The notes beneath the pieces are model-generated. The model did not search any database and was not told the origin of the DNA. It was given only the letters and a program-made list of their open reading frames with translations. A stretch of DNA of 37,918 nt. Origin: an uncultured Lachnospiraceae bacterium (lineage in GTDB: Bacteria; Bacillota; Clostridia; Lachnospirales; Lachnospiraceae). Each line of letters begins with the position of its first letter. Position 1 is the first letter of the stretch. Below are positions 7,927 through 16,515 of this stretch, piece by piece. The stretch spans positions 1-37,918 of the forward strand of contig CAMNTQ010000032.1 of assembly GCA_946558695.1 (NCBI GenBank), read 5' to 3'. Both the position numbers and the translations under genes were made by a program.

Positions 7927-9642
7927 TTATTTCACTCGTATAAATTTTTGATTTTCAATCTTATATATCAGATCACACTCATTTGCCAGACTCCTGTGGT
8001 GGGTTGCGATCAGTATTGTTTTATCCCCCTTTATCCTGCGGATAGAATCTATCACCGCTTTTTCTGTTTCCAGATCCAGCGCTGCCGTCGCCTCATCCAT
8101 GACTAAAAGCTCAAATTCTTTATATAAAGCCCGCGCCAATGCAATCCTCTGCCGCTGCCCTCCGGAAAGCGCGGTTCCGTTCTCCCCGATCAAGGTATGG
8201 ATTCCTTCCGGCATTCTTTCAACGTCCTCCCAGATCTGCACACATTTCAGACATTCCATGACCTTTCTATCATCTATTTCATCCTCACGCGCGAAAAATG
8301 CCACATTGTTCCGGATGGTTTCCCCATTCAGATACACAATCTGCGGGATATAGCTCACAACTGTCCCAAGCTTTGCCTGACAGTTCCCTGCCGCATCACT
8401 TTGTGTGACAATGTCATAATCATCGTACAAAATACTTCCAGACTGCGGTTTCAACAGACCAACCACCAGATCCAGAAAAGTTGTCTTCCCCGCGCCCGAC
8501 ATCCCCATAACAGCAACCGAGCAGCCTTTTGGAATATCTATGGAAGCCTCTTTAAATATTCTCGCGTGTTCATGATATTGAAACGAAAGATGTCTAACCT
8601 GAATTCCTTTTTGAAACGTTATCTTTTTTTGTCTGATCTGGCCGTCCAGCTTCTCCTTTTGCCTCATCTCATCATACCGCTTTAAATTCTCCCTTAACGC
8701 CTCGTAAGATTCCTTTTTAAATTCTATGCTGTTCATCCCGTCTACAAGAGAATAGGCCAGCGGTATGACACGGATCAAAACCGTAATATAAACTACCATT
8801 GATACAAGAATATGAATCAATGCCTCCTCCTGCCTCCACATAAGAAACGCAAGAAAAAGGAAAAGAAAACTCATAACCGAATTTTGCATGATCACGCTGA
8901 TTACACTGGTTCTGTATTTATACTTTTTCTGTACCTCAGCATATGCGCTGCTCTTATTCTGATAACGCTCTAACACAAGTTCCGGGCTGCCGGAAAGCTT
9001 CATTTCCTTAAAAACACCATATGAGATCGTAACCTGCGCATTTGTCTTAACCAAACTTTTCCTGCTTCTTACACCGTAGTCCCTAATCTGCGTTCGAAAT
9101 TTACAAAACATCACAGCCATAAATACGAGTAATAAAATACAGCTTATAATGCCAATCCATTTCGACACATAGATCAGGACGACAAAGCAGCCTGTCATCG
9201 TAATAAAACTCCGCCATAATCGAATTCCTGTTATCAAAATGTCAATACTGTTCTGAGTATCCGTCCGCACCATGGACAATGCCTGCACAACACTCTTCTG
9301 ATTATGATGAAGCAGATCCTCTTTTATAAACAGCTCACAAACCTTCACAGACAACCTGTGAGTTCCATAATATTCCAACTGATCCGATATCTCGCATTTG
9401 TACAGTTCAAAAAGTCCTGCAAAGAGCGAGGCAATCCCCATAAAGAGAGCAAACCGTATCATTTCCGCCGAAACCTGTTCTTCACTGACAATTGTGTTAA
9501 CGATATAAATAAGCGAAGAGAAACTAAAAACATCTATGACCGGGCTGAAAAAGCTAAAAAAAACCAATGTTTTCCATGTCTTTTTGTCCTCTTTTTCCAG
9601 AATTCCTGTTAAATATCTAAACATTTCCATATTATTTCCCAT
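7927..9642 (-). CDS. ABC exporter, fused permease and ATPase (lipid-linked glycan flippase-like)
   Basis: A 571-residue half-transporter that would work as a homodimer. About six membrane segments span residues 22-300, followed by a complete ATPase: Walker A GMSGAGKTT (380-388), Q-loop near IPQ (432-434), signature LSGGQ (492-496), Walker B LLVMDE (512-517) and the switch histidine His548. The layout is that of MsbA/PglK-type exporters. Lying among glycosyltransferases, it is a candidate flippase for a lipid-linked oligosaccharide or modified sugar. This is notable because the same operon encodes PelG, another export route. Start at 9642 is eight bases after the preceding stop codon. An ATG at 9630 is an alternative, and the ribosome site is weak for both. 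Confidence 0.92.
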   Translation of the reverse strand: MGNNMEMFRYLTGILEKEDKKTWKTLVFFSFFSPVIDVFSFSSLIYIVNTIVSEEQVSAEMIRFALFMGIASLFAGLFELYKCEISDQLEYYGTHRLSVKVCELFIKEDLLHHNQKSVVQALSMVRTDTQNSIDILITGIRLWRSFITMTGCFVVLIYVSKWIGIISCILLLVFMAVMFCKFRTQIRDYGVRSRKSLVKTNAQVTISYGVFKEMKLSGSPELVLERYQNKSSAYAEVQKKYKYRTSVISVIMQNSVMSFLFLFLAFLMWRQEEALIHILVSMVVYITVLIRVIPLAYSLVDGMNSIEFKKESYEALRENLKRYDEMRQKEKLDGQIRQKKITFQKGIQVRHLSFQYHEHARIFKEASIDIPKGCSVAVMGMSGAGKTTFLDLVVGLLKPQSGSILYDDYDIVTQSDAAGNCQAKLGTVVSYIPQIVYLNGETIRNNVAFFAREDEIDDRKVMECLKCVQIWEDVERMPEGIHTLIGENGTALSGGQRQRIALARALYKEFELLVMDEATAALDLETEKAVIDSIRRIKGDKTILIATHHRSLANECDLIYKIENQKFIRVK

Positions 9643-9650
9643 TTATTTTA

Positions 9651-10718
9651 TTATCGTTTTTTCCATTTCATCCGAATATGCCCGATACGGCAAATCAATC
9701 CCACAACGGGATAACAACGAAACCGAAAGAAAAAAAACAATACTTTCCTTGTCCAGTCTCCTGTTTTCCGGTTCGAATATTTCACTGCATGTTCAACCAT
9801 CTGCAATCTGCGAATCTTGCGGCACAATTTATATTTTTTACTGATCGAATCAGAATTTCGCGGATGAAAGATATCCATTACCAGTATCCCTTTTAAATTA
9901 GAAAGCACTGCGTCATAATAAGCATCCTCCCAAACAGAGAAATATGAATAACTCTCCAGAACACGCCTCAGATACCTGAGAAAATATAAATAACGCTTCC
10001 ATGTATCTGCCTGATAACGCTGCGTTGCAGAATCCGGACGAGTTTCTATAAAATAAACCGCCTTTTTTAAATACATACAGCGCTTCACCTTCATCTGATA
10101 GCCGATCTGGAAAATCTGATCCTCCCCCATAATAAGTTCTGCAGGGAACTCTAGAAAATATTGCTGTATCATCTTTCTTTTATAAGCTTTTGCCCCGGCT
10201 GATCGCAAATCTGTATGACCGCCTTTCATAAGCTGATGGCAGCGCAGCATTTTATCTACCAAAAGCAAATTGTCTTTTTCATTATATTGCCTTTCCATAA
10301 TCGCCTTTTGAGAACTTTGTCTTCTTCTCAAATAGCGCCTCCACTCATCTGAGCCGGCAAAATCAAAAATCAAAAGATCCTGAGCTTCGTATTCTTTCCG
10401 CATAATAAGACTGAAAAAATCATCCGTAATAAAATCGTCAGAATCTACAAAGACAATCCATTCCCCGCTGCTTTCGCTGATTCCCCGGTTCCGTGCAGCG
10501 GATACCCCCAGATGTTCCTGTTCAATCAATCTTACCCTCCTGTCTTTCTTTTCATACCATTTACAGATAAAGCGGCTTTGATCAACAGATCCATCATTCA
10601 CCAGAAGCAATTCAAATTTTTTAAATTGCGAACAAAGAATAGAATCTATGCATCTACGCAAATATACTTCTGTATTAAAAACCGGTACAATAACCGAAAT
10701 ATTGACTTTTGTGTTCAT
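9651..10718 (-). CDS. GT2-family glycosyltransferase
   Basis: A 355-residue GT-A enzyme with SVIVPVFNTEVYL at the N-terminus, VNDGSVDQS for the nucleotide site and FVDSDDFI as the DXD element (about residues 91-98). The C-terminal half is helical, aromatic and strongly basic, suggesting contact with the membrane surface. Its ATG overlaps the stop of the previous GT2 gene in an ATGA arrangement, so translation is probably coupled. It is similar in layout to the neighbouring GT2 genes at 10715-11815 and 12938-13951, which could reflect old duplications; substrate specificity cannot be told from sequence. Confidence 0.92.
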   Translation of the reverse strand: MNTKVNISVIVPVFNTEVYLRRCIDSILCSQFKKFELLLVNDGSVDQSRFICKWYEKKDRRVRLIEQEHLGVSAARNRGISESSGEWIVFVDSDDFITDDFFSLIMRKEYEAQDLLIFDFAGSDEWRRYLRRRQSSQKAIMERQYNEKDNLLLVDKMLRCHQLMKGGHTDLRSAGAKAYKRKMIQQYFLEFPAELIMGEDQIFQIGYQMKVKRCMYLKKAVYFIETRPDSATQRYQADTWKRYLYFLRYLRRVLESYSYFSVWEDAYYDAVLSNLKGILVMDIFHPRNSDSISKKYKLCRKIRRLQMVEHAVKYSNRKTGDWTRKVLFFFFRFRCYPVVGLICRIGHIRMKWKKR

Positions 10719-11815
10719 TTTGCACTATCCCCCGAGTTTCTTATCCTGCTTTCCTTTCTCTCCGTGCCCAGTCCCTGCAAAAGAAAAATGCCCCATGCAA
10801 CCAGTCTATACAGCCTCATACAAAACAAAACCGACGCGCCCTGCAGCAATATTCTCCACACAGGAGCGCGCACTTCTTTCAAGTATTTTCCCTTTGCCAA
10901 AGCCAGAATCGTGCAGTGTACCAGATTATTTTCCCCGTATCTCTTCAAGATTTCCGCCGTTTCCTTTCCCTTCTTTCTTCCGTTCTTAAGGGTCTGTCTT
11001 CCAATTGTGAAAATCCCGCAAAAAATATGGAAAGCCAGCAGATCTCCAAACTGTTCCAATTTCCGGTGTTTTTTCAAATACCTGTAAAAATATACCGACA
11101 CACGAATCCAGTCTCTTTCCAAGACTTCTATGTTTCTCCGATACTGGCTGGTAATCGAGCCTTCCGTGATGCGGTATAAATAAACACAATCATCCACAAA
11201 TGCGTACACCGGTTCACAGACACAGCACATCATATTGCGCAGCTTATCTTCCATATGAATCTGTCTTTTACACCACAGATGATTCTGCAGTAGGAAATCT
11301 TTCCGATAGAGCTTTCCGCAGTCCATAATCAGATGCCCTTCCGTCAAAAATCCCCGAAAGCGGAAGTCGGCTGTTTTTGTATAATCTCCGCTCTGCAGAT
11401 GGTGCCGGTTTACTGCTCCGTACCTTTTCCCCTGAAAACGCCTGAAATTGCCTGTCACAATATCTGCATTTTCCCTGACGGCTGTTCCTGCCAGCGTTCG
11501 GATCGTATTCTGCCGACTTAAGAGATCATCTGAATCCAGAAACAGTACAAAGTCTCCTTTCGTCTCCTTAAGTCCCGCATTTCTGGCCGCGCCAAGCCCC
11601 TGATTTTCCTGATGGATCACTCTGATCTGACTGTATTTTTCCGCATACCAGTCACACAAACTAGGACATCTGTCCGGTGAGCCGTCATCCACCAATATAA
11701 TTTCCAGATTTTTATAATCCTGCGCCAATACGCTTTCTACACATTCTCTCAGATATGCCTCCGTCTGATAGACTGGAATCACTACACTGACTTTTGAGAA
11801 TCTCTGCCCTTTCAT
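10715..11815 (-). CDS. GT2-family glycosyltransferase
   Basis: A 366-residue GT-A enzyme starting at the ATG at 11815. A longer reading from 11914 exists, but it would run 100 bases into the previous gene and adds sequence before the conserved VSVVIPVYQTEAYL, whereas the ATG at 11815 forms an ATGA overlap with the previous stop. The motifs LVDDGSPDRC, GLGAARNAGL and FLDSDDLL are intact. The C-terminal region is helical and basic, with a hydrophobic stretch near the end (LFCMRLYRLVAWGIFLLQGL). It belongs to the group of WcaA/EpsE-like GT2 enzymes of exopolysaccharide clusters, working in the cytoplasm on a lipid-linked chain. Confidence 0.92.
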   Translation of the reverse strand: MKGQRFSKVSVVIPVYQTEAYLRECVESVLAQDYKNLEIILVDDGSPDRCPSLCDWYAEKYSQIRVIHQENQGLGAARNAGLKETKGDFVLFLDSDDLLSRQNTIRTLAGTAVRENADIVTGNFRRFQGKRYGAVNRHHLQSGDYTKTADFRFRGFLTEGHLIMDCGKLYRKDFLLQNHLWCKRQIHMEDKLRNMMCCVCEPVYAFVDDCVYLYRITEGSITSQYRRNIEVLERDWIRVSVYFYRYLKKHRKLEQFGDLLAFHIFCGIFTIGRQTLKNGRKKGKETAEILKRYGENNLVHCTILALAKGKYLKEVRAPVWRILLQGASVLFCMRLYRLVAWGIFLLQGLGTERKESRIRNSGDSAK

Positions 11816-12933
11816 ATTCCTTTTATTCCTTCTCTTATAAACTTCTCTGAACGCTCCCGTTCCTCCTGCAGACATCTCCTGACAGCCGGCCAGTCTATTT
11901 CCTTGTCCATACAAGCCAAATCTGCCGCTTCTCCCTGTTTTATAAGACGCCTCTCCAGCGAAAACTTCTCAAGCAGATTTTGAAGTCTTGTATGATAGAC
12001 ACTGTGTTGGAATACAAGAAACTGTTTTTCAAACAATATGGAAAAAGCCAGTCCGTGAAAGGAATTTGTAATCACGCAGGATGCATACTGAAAATAGCCG
12101 ACGAATTCCTCTGGCCCTGCATCCATACGGAGCAAAAAACTCTTTTCCTGCTTCCCTTTAAATGGACAGGATAACTGTATCACCGGCATGCCGGATATTT
12201 CTGAAAGTCTTTTTGTAAACCAGAGTATGAAATCCTGCGGTTCTGTAATATAAAAAAGAATGTATTTTTTTTCTTCAGGTTTTCTGCCCAGATTCCGCCA
12301 TACATCTCCGCCCAGAAGAAATACCGGATCCAGAACATCCGCCACCGGCCTTTTTAAAAGACGTTCTACAAAATCCGCCCCTTCTCTTTCACGTAGGGAA
12401 ACTGCCGTAAAATTATTACTGATCGCATTCTTGAATTCCCGCCATTCCCGTCTTGGAGGCCTCTCTCTCCCAAAGCTTGCGCCATAAGCAACCAGCCGGC
12501 ATGATTCCCCTCTTTCGATATTTCCCATATAAGCGTCATCTAATCCAAAGGTAATTGCGGAATTCCAAACCTGATCGCTTCCGACAAACACCACTTTATA
12601 TGGCTGCAGCCGCAGCTTCCGCGCATCTTCGATCGGTTTTTTCCCGCTCAGATATTTTTTTCGGAAACGGCACATAGACATCCGCCTTTTGTAAAACTGC
12701 CCGGCATAACACAACTTATGGGAAAAGCCTAAAATGTTTCTGTAAAACACCCATTTTCCACACTTATATACTGCATTCAAAGGTACGAGCTGATATCTTC
12801 CCCGCAATCTCAAAGGCGCATAAGGAATTATCTCTGCGGGCTCTCCCTGTCTTTCCAGATATGTTTTTAATGCATATACCTGAAGCATCGCTCCATAATC
12901 ATCCGCCCAGTAAAATGTCAAAATTCCTGTCAA
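11812..12933 (-). CDS. Polysaccharide pyruvyltransferase-family protein
   Basis: A 373-residue protein of the CsaB/WcaK family, which transfers pyruvate from phosphoenolpyruvate to a sugar as a ketal and so adds negative charge to surface glycans. It shows the family start GILTFYWADDYGAMLQVYALKTYL, the central VGSDQVWN (117-124), and a C-terminal ITNSFHGLAFSILF segment near residue 300 that resembles the GT-B-like donor site. Many family members in Clostridia sit beside an FrhB-like Fe-S protein, as here with one GT2 gene between. Not every member has proven pyruvyltransferase activity. The gene starts 4 nt after the upstream GT2 stop and its own stop forms an ATGA overlap with the next gene. 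Confidence 0.88.
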   Translation of the reverse strand: MTGILTFYWADDYGAMLQVYALKTYLERQGEPAEIIPYAPLRLRGRYQLVPLNAVYKCGKWVFYRNILGFSHKLCYAGQFYKRRMSMCRFRKKYLSGKKPIEDARKLRLQPYKVVFVGSDQVWNSAITFGLDDAYMGNIERGESCRLVAYGASFGRERPPRREWREFKNAISNNFTAVSLREREGADFVERLLKRPVADVLDPVFLLGGDVWRNLGRKPEEKKYILFYITEPQDFILWFTKRLSEISGMPVIQLSCPFKGKQEKSFLLRMDAGPEEFVGYFQYASCVITNSFHGLAFSILFEKQFLVFQHSVYHTRLQNLLEKFSLERRLIKQGEAADLACMDKEIDWPAVRRCLQEERERSEKFIREGIKGI

Positions 12934-12937
12934 ACTA

Positions 12938-13951
12938 TCACCTCTTCCATAGCTTTGTTTCTATTTTATATAAGAGATCAAGCAGCATATAAGCCGGACA
13001 ACAATAAAATGCCATCCAGTACCCAAGCTCTGCCCTCCGCCCCATCCATTTTTTTGTCGGACAGCCTCTTTCTTTTTTCAAAAGCTTATATGTGTATTTT
13101 ATCAGAGGACGGTCTCGTTTCATGCGAGCCGCCGCATGCCATGCACAAAGTCTTCTCACAGTATCTTCTGTCCACTTTTGTGCATACAATTCTCTTCCAT
13201 TTCTTTTTTCTTTCAGCCAAATGTATTTATTACACACATATATGCTCCTGCATACTTCTACCGTCCGCTCCGCACTTCTGCTTCGCCGATGCTTTCTGTA
13301 ATAATAAGACTTCTCGTCAAGCACTGCAGCATCCGCCCCCTCTGCCAAAAGCTGATACATATACTTTGTATCTTCACCGCTGCATATCGTCTCATCAAAT
13401 CTGACTCTCCTTGCAGCCGGCTTTTGGATTAGTTTACCGCCGATTGCATAGAAACATCCTCTCGGACAAACGGACATAAAATACTCTAGTGCTTTCCTAT
13501 GATCCAGATATTGATACTTTGTCTCTAAAAAAGGACTGACCTCTTCCGACAGCCGAAATACCTCTCTCTCAAAATGTCTGGAAGAGATCCTGCAGAAATC
13601 TTCTGCGATAATTGCCGCCTTCGTTTTTTCCTCCACCCGCATAAGCTTTTCCAGAAGCTGCGGATGAATGGCGTCGTCGCTGTCTAAGAAAAACAGGTAT
13701 TCTCCCGCCGCCTGTTCAAGTCCTACGTTCCGCGCGGCGGAAACCCCTCTGTGCTTTTGCGGCAGAACGCGGATCCGGCGATCCTTACGGGCGTACCTTT
13801 CGCAAAGTTCTTCTGATCCATCCGTGGGACCGTCCGTTATGAAAAGCAGCTCAAAATTTTGGTAAGTCTGTTTTAATACCGATGCAACGCAGCCTTTCAA
13901 ATATGGTGCGGAATTGTAGACCGGGACAATAATCGAAATCATCTTATCCAT
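12938..13951 (-). CDS. GT2-family glycosyltransferase
   Basis: A 337-residue GT-A enzyme with ISIIVPVYNSAPYLKGC, RGVSAARNVGLEQA and FLDSDDAI. The usual DDGS at the nucleotide site reads ITDGPTDGS, a conservative variant that keeps one Asp. The C-terminus is Arg/Lys-rich with an amphipathic end. The start at 13951 is well supported: AGGAGG lies 6 nt upstream, and the gene overlaps the FrhB-like gene by 13 nt. The acceptor is probably the same lipid-linked glycan as for the other GT2 enzymes of the operon; the donor is unknown. Confidence 0.92.
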   Translation of the reverse strand: MDKMISIIVPVYNSAPYLKGCVASVLKQTYQNFELLFITDGPTDGSEELCERYARKDRRIRVLPQKHRGVSAARNVGLEQAAGEYLFFLDSDDAIHPQLLEKLMRVEEKTKAAIIAEDFCRISSRHFEREVFRLSEEVSPFLETKYQYLDHRKALEYFMSVCPRGCFYAIGGKLIQKPAARRVRFDETICSGEDTKYMYQLLAEGADAAVLDEKSYYYRKHRRSRSAERTVEVCRSIYVCNKYIWLKEKRNGRELYAQKWTEDTVRRLCAWHAAARMKRDRPLIKYTYKLLKKERGCPTKKWMGRRAELGYWMAFYCCPAYMLLDLLYKIETKLWKR

Positions 13952-15123
13952 CGTCCGCCTCCTATTTTCGCCGCTAACCAGAAAGGCAGCGCCTGATATG
14001 CTTTCATAAAAAATTTCCGGTACTTTGCCGGCTTGGTCGGTTCTATGAGCCGGGGCTGAAGCGCCTCCTCCTTATCGCAGGTAAACCATCTGACGGATTC
14101 CCTGACAGACTGCCAGATCTCTTCCGCCTTTTTTGTATGCAGCATGACAAGAGAGGTTCCCATCCCGTCATCCCATACAGGGCCGCGGTTCTCGATTCCC
14201 CAGAAATCCCCGAGCGTGACATCACTGTCTCTCTCTGCCGTACAAAGCCTGCAGGTATGACAGGCATGCCGCAGCAGACAGTTTCCAAAATACAGCCTGC
14301 AATAAAGATTCCTTCCCATGGACTCCATTTTCTCTTTTCCGTTTATCACATAAGAACAACTCCTCCCTGAATTCTTACTTCTCTTATCCCGGAAAGAAAA
14401 GCACTCAAGCTTCCCTTTATTCTTACGTTCCAAATAGTCCACATAAGCTTTCCATACCCCCGGAGAGGCCGCCCCGTAGCAGATGAGATCTGCAAGGATC
14501 AGATTGGAAAAGTCTTTCCCAAGAAAAAGCTTCATTGCCCGCGCCTGACAAGGTGTTCCGCAGAACAGTACCCATCTCCCCTGTTCCAGATGCTTTTGTA
14601 CCTCACGGTATATGCCGCTCATCTCGCTCTGAACATATTTTGATTTCAAAATATCCTTCAGACTTCCATCATCATAAATTCCTTTATGGACTACCGCCAT
14701 CTCCTGATTGAATCCTGCCCCGTACACGACCCCCTGCTTTTTCAGCACAAAATCTGCAAGAACCGAAAACATTCCTCCGGATGAGCTGGCAAACCGTACT
14801 TCGTCTTTTTTTGCCTGCGCGCCGATGTAAAGCCGCTCTCCCCTTTTTTCCTCCGGATGCTTCATCGGACAAACCCTCTCGCAAGCCATGCAATGAGTGC
14901 AGCGCTCTTCCTCTTTTACCGGATACCAAAAGCCCTCAAGGTCCACCTGCATGTGAACCGCCCCCGCCGGGCAGACGTCTTGACATGCCTGACAGCCGCA
15001 GCACTCTTCCTTTCTCACGATCCATTTCCTCTCACTTACCTTACGGATTCTGTCTCTTTTTTGGAAACCCGCAGCCATGCTTTCTACAATCGTCTGACCT
15101 TTCCAATTCGGTATCCGTACCAT
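13939..15123 (-). CDS. FrhB-like Fe-S protein (coenzyme F420 hydrogenase/dehydrogenase beta-subunit family)
   Basis: A 394-residue protein with two N-terminal [4Fe-4S] ferredoxin motifs (C41-x2-C44-x2-C47-x3-C51-P and C75-x2-C78-x2-C81-x3-C85-P) followed by an FrhB-type flavin/Fe-S region containing FCGTPCQARAM, ICYGAASPG, CHTCRLCTAERDSDVTLGDFWG. Despite the family name, members in Firmicute capsule loci do not imply F420. They are probably ferredoxin-linked oxidoreductases acting on a sugar or its pyruvyl group, which is inference. The start at 15123 has AGGAGG 7 nt upstream and gives a 40-nt overlap with the previous gene. A later ATG at 15078 would remove the overlap but lacks a good ribosome site. 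Confidence 0.9.
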   Translation of the reverse strand: MVRIPNWKGQTIVESMAAGFQKRDRIRKVSERKWIVRKEECCGCQACQDVCPAGAVHMQVDLEGFWYPVKEEERCTHCMACERVCPMKHPEEKRGERLYIGAQAKKDEVRFASSSGGMFSVLADFVLKKQGVVYGAGFNQEMAVVHKGIYDDGSLKDILKSKYVQSEMSGIYREVQKHLEQGRWVLFCGTPCQARAMKLFLGKDFSNLILADLICYGAASPGVWKAYVDYLERKNKGKLECFSFRDKRSKNSGRSCSYVINGKEKMESMGRNLYCRLYFGNCLLRHACHTCRLCTAERDSDVTLGDFWGIENRGPVWDDGMGTSLVMLHTKKAEEIWQSVRESVRWFTCDKEEALQPRLIEPTKPAKYRKFFMKAYQALPFWLAAKIGGGRWIR

Positions 15124-16514
15124 TCTGCATCCTCCTCGTTCGCTAATAAAATAAGCTCTCCCGTATCTGCATCCATGATTGAAAAATATACGGTATATTC
15201 TCTCTCTGAAAGTTCATGAAAAGGGATATTTACCGAAAGCGAAAGTCTATCCTCTTTTTGGGTCCCCCCGGCCAGCGTACGCAGATTCTGTGCGGCCGGA
15301 TAGGAAAACGTCTGTCCGTTCTTTTCATTATAAAGAATGATCTGGACTTTCGTCTCTTTGTACAGAGGAGCAAACCCGGTATTCTTTAGTGTCACCTCTG
15401 CCGTCAGCGTTTCTTCTTTACTCTGATAATGAAGATTGGTATGCTCAATCATAAGACGGTATCCCAGATGCCGCTCCATATAAGTCAACCCGTCCATCCC
15501 GTTAAAGCATCCCGTTTCCGTTATGACCGTATCGGCCCATTTTTTCAATACTTCCTGATCATACGCTTTATTCAGATATGTCACATGCATGGTCTCAAAA
15601 TCTTTTATGGCGCTATCCAGATCATTGTATACATTACTATGGATTACCTCTCCTCCATTCGGGACTTTGCTGCACAATCCATTCTGAAATTCCAGCTCTT
15701 CCTCTCTTTCCAGACGGGGAAAAGGCATGCCGTCATCTGCATTTTCTCCTGTCTCGTAAGTTCCATAGTCACTTTTATTCCCAAGCATCCCGTCATTAAA
15801 GAGTCCCAGCCGGTCCGCCAGGGTATTCTTTGACTGCCATGAATGCGACCGCATGATGCTTCTCCATTGCGCCGGCGAACGGACAGCCAGATAAGTCGAC
15901 TGTTCCGCCGCATCCGCCAGTTTTTCCGCCAGTCTTCTCAAATCCTTGTCAGAATCGAACTTCGTTCCGTTCATTTCCCCCCAATTACCGATGAACAGCC
16001 CCTGCAGACTGAAAATTTCATCATTGTATTTATGCAGAATATGGGACAACTGATCCATATGCGTCAGAATAATGTCCAGACTGTCCGGCTCGTACTTTTC
16101 ATTCTGTCCCTCAATATCATAGGTAAACCGGACAATCAACTGCTTATCCAAATCTTCCAGCGCTTCAAACAGCGCTTCAATATTGGAAAGCCCTAGTTTT
16201 GTAATGCTTCCCTCCCGGTAAGACTTCAGACAGATCTGAACCAGAGTCAGCCTCGTATTCCTGTCCCCTTGATAAAGCGCCGAAACCATTTCCGGATAAT
16301 CCTGTTTTTCATCTGTGATTAGGAAACTGTACAGCTTATAAAATCCCCTGTTTGGATTCGGAAGCTCTCTGGGAGATTCTGTAAATAAATTACTCTCAAC
16401 TCTTACTTCCCGTTCCTCGCTCTTTGTCATGGAAAACAGAAGTCCTGCCGTCCATACTGTTACGATCAGGATGCAGCAAGAAAATATGAATTTAGCGTTG
16501 TGCTTTTGCGTCAT
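15084..16514 (-). CDS. Membrane-anchored DUF4832/DUF4874 protein
   Basis: A 476-residue protein with an N-terminal signal anchor (about 8-28), placing the rest outside. The body matches the DUF4874 (N-terminal) plus DUF4832 (C-terminal) pair found in exopolysaccharide loci: LPNPNRGFYKLYSF (51-64), LIVRFTYD (126-133), FIGNWGEM (174-181), VRSPAQWRS, FNDGMLGNKSDYGTY and PNGGEVI. The domain looks like a glycoside-hydrolase-type barrel, with E180 of WGEM a possible catalytic acid, followed by a beta-sandwich (about 355-465). This activity is inferred and not shown. It is a paralogue of the protein at 18730-19998, with the large membrane protein between them. Start is one base after that gene's stop. 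Confidence 0.88.
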   Translation of the reverse strand: MTQKHNAKFIFSCCILIVTVWTAGLLFSMTKSEEREVRVESNLFTESPRELPNPNRGFYKLYSFLITDEKQDYPEMVSALYQGDRNTRLTLVQICLKSYREGSITKLGLSNIEALFEALEDLDKQLIVRFTYDIEGQNEKYEPDSLDIILTHMDQLSHILHKYNDEIFSLQGLFIGNWGEMNGTKFDSDKDLRRLAEKLADAAEQSTYLAVRSPAQWRSIMRSHSWQSKNTLADRLGLFNDGMLGNKSDYGTYETGENADDGMPFPRLEREEELEFQNGLCSKVPNGGEVIHSNVYNDLDSAIKDFETMHVTYLNKAYDQEVLKKWADTVITETGCFNGMDGLTYMERHLGYRLMIEHTNLHYQSKEETLTAEVTLKNTGFAPLYKETKVQIILYNEKNGQTFSYPAAQNLRTLAGGTQKEDRLSLSVNIPFHELSEREYTVYFSIMDADTGELILLANEEDAEWYGYRIGKVRRL

Positions 16515-16515
16515 T

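Noticed and set aside
13939-15123. Evidence for coenzyme F420 metabolism
   Set aside because: The FrhB family name alone does not imply F420; no F420 synthesis or other hydrogenase genes are present and the setting is a glycan locus.
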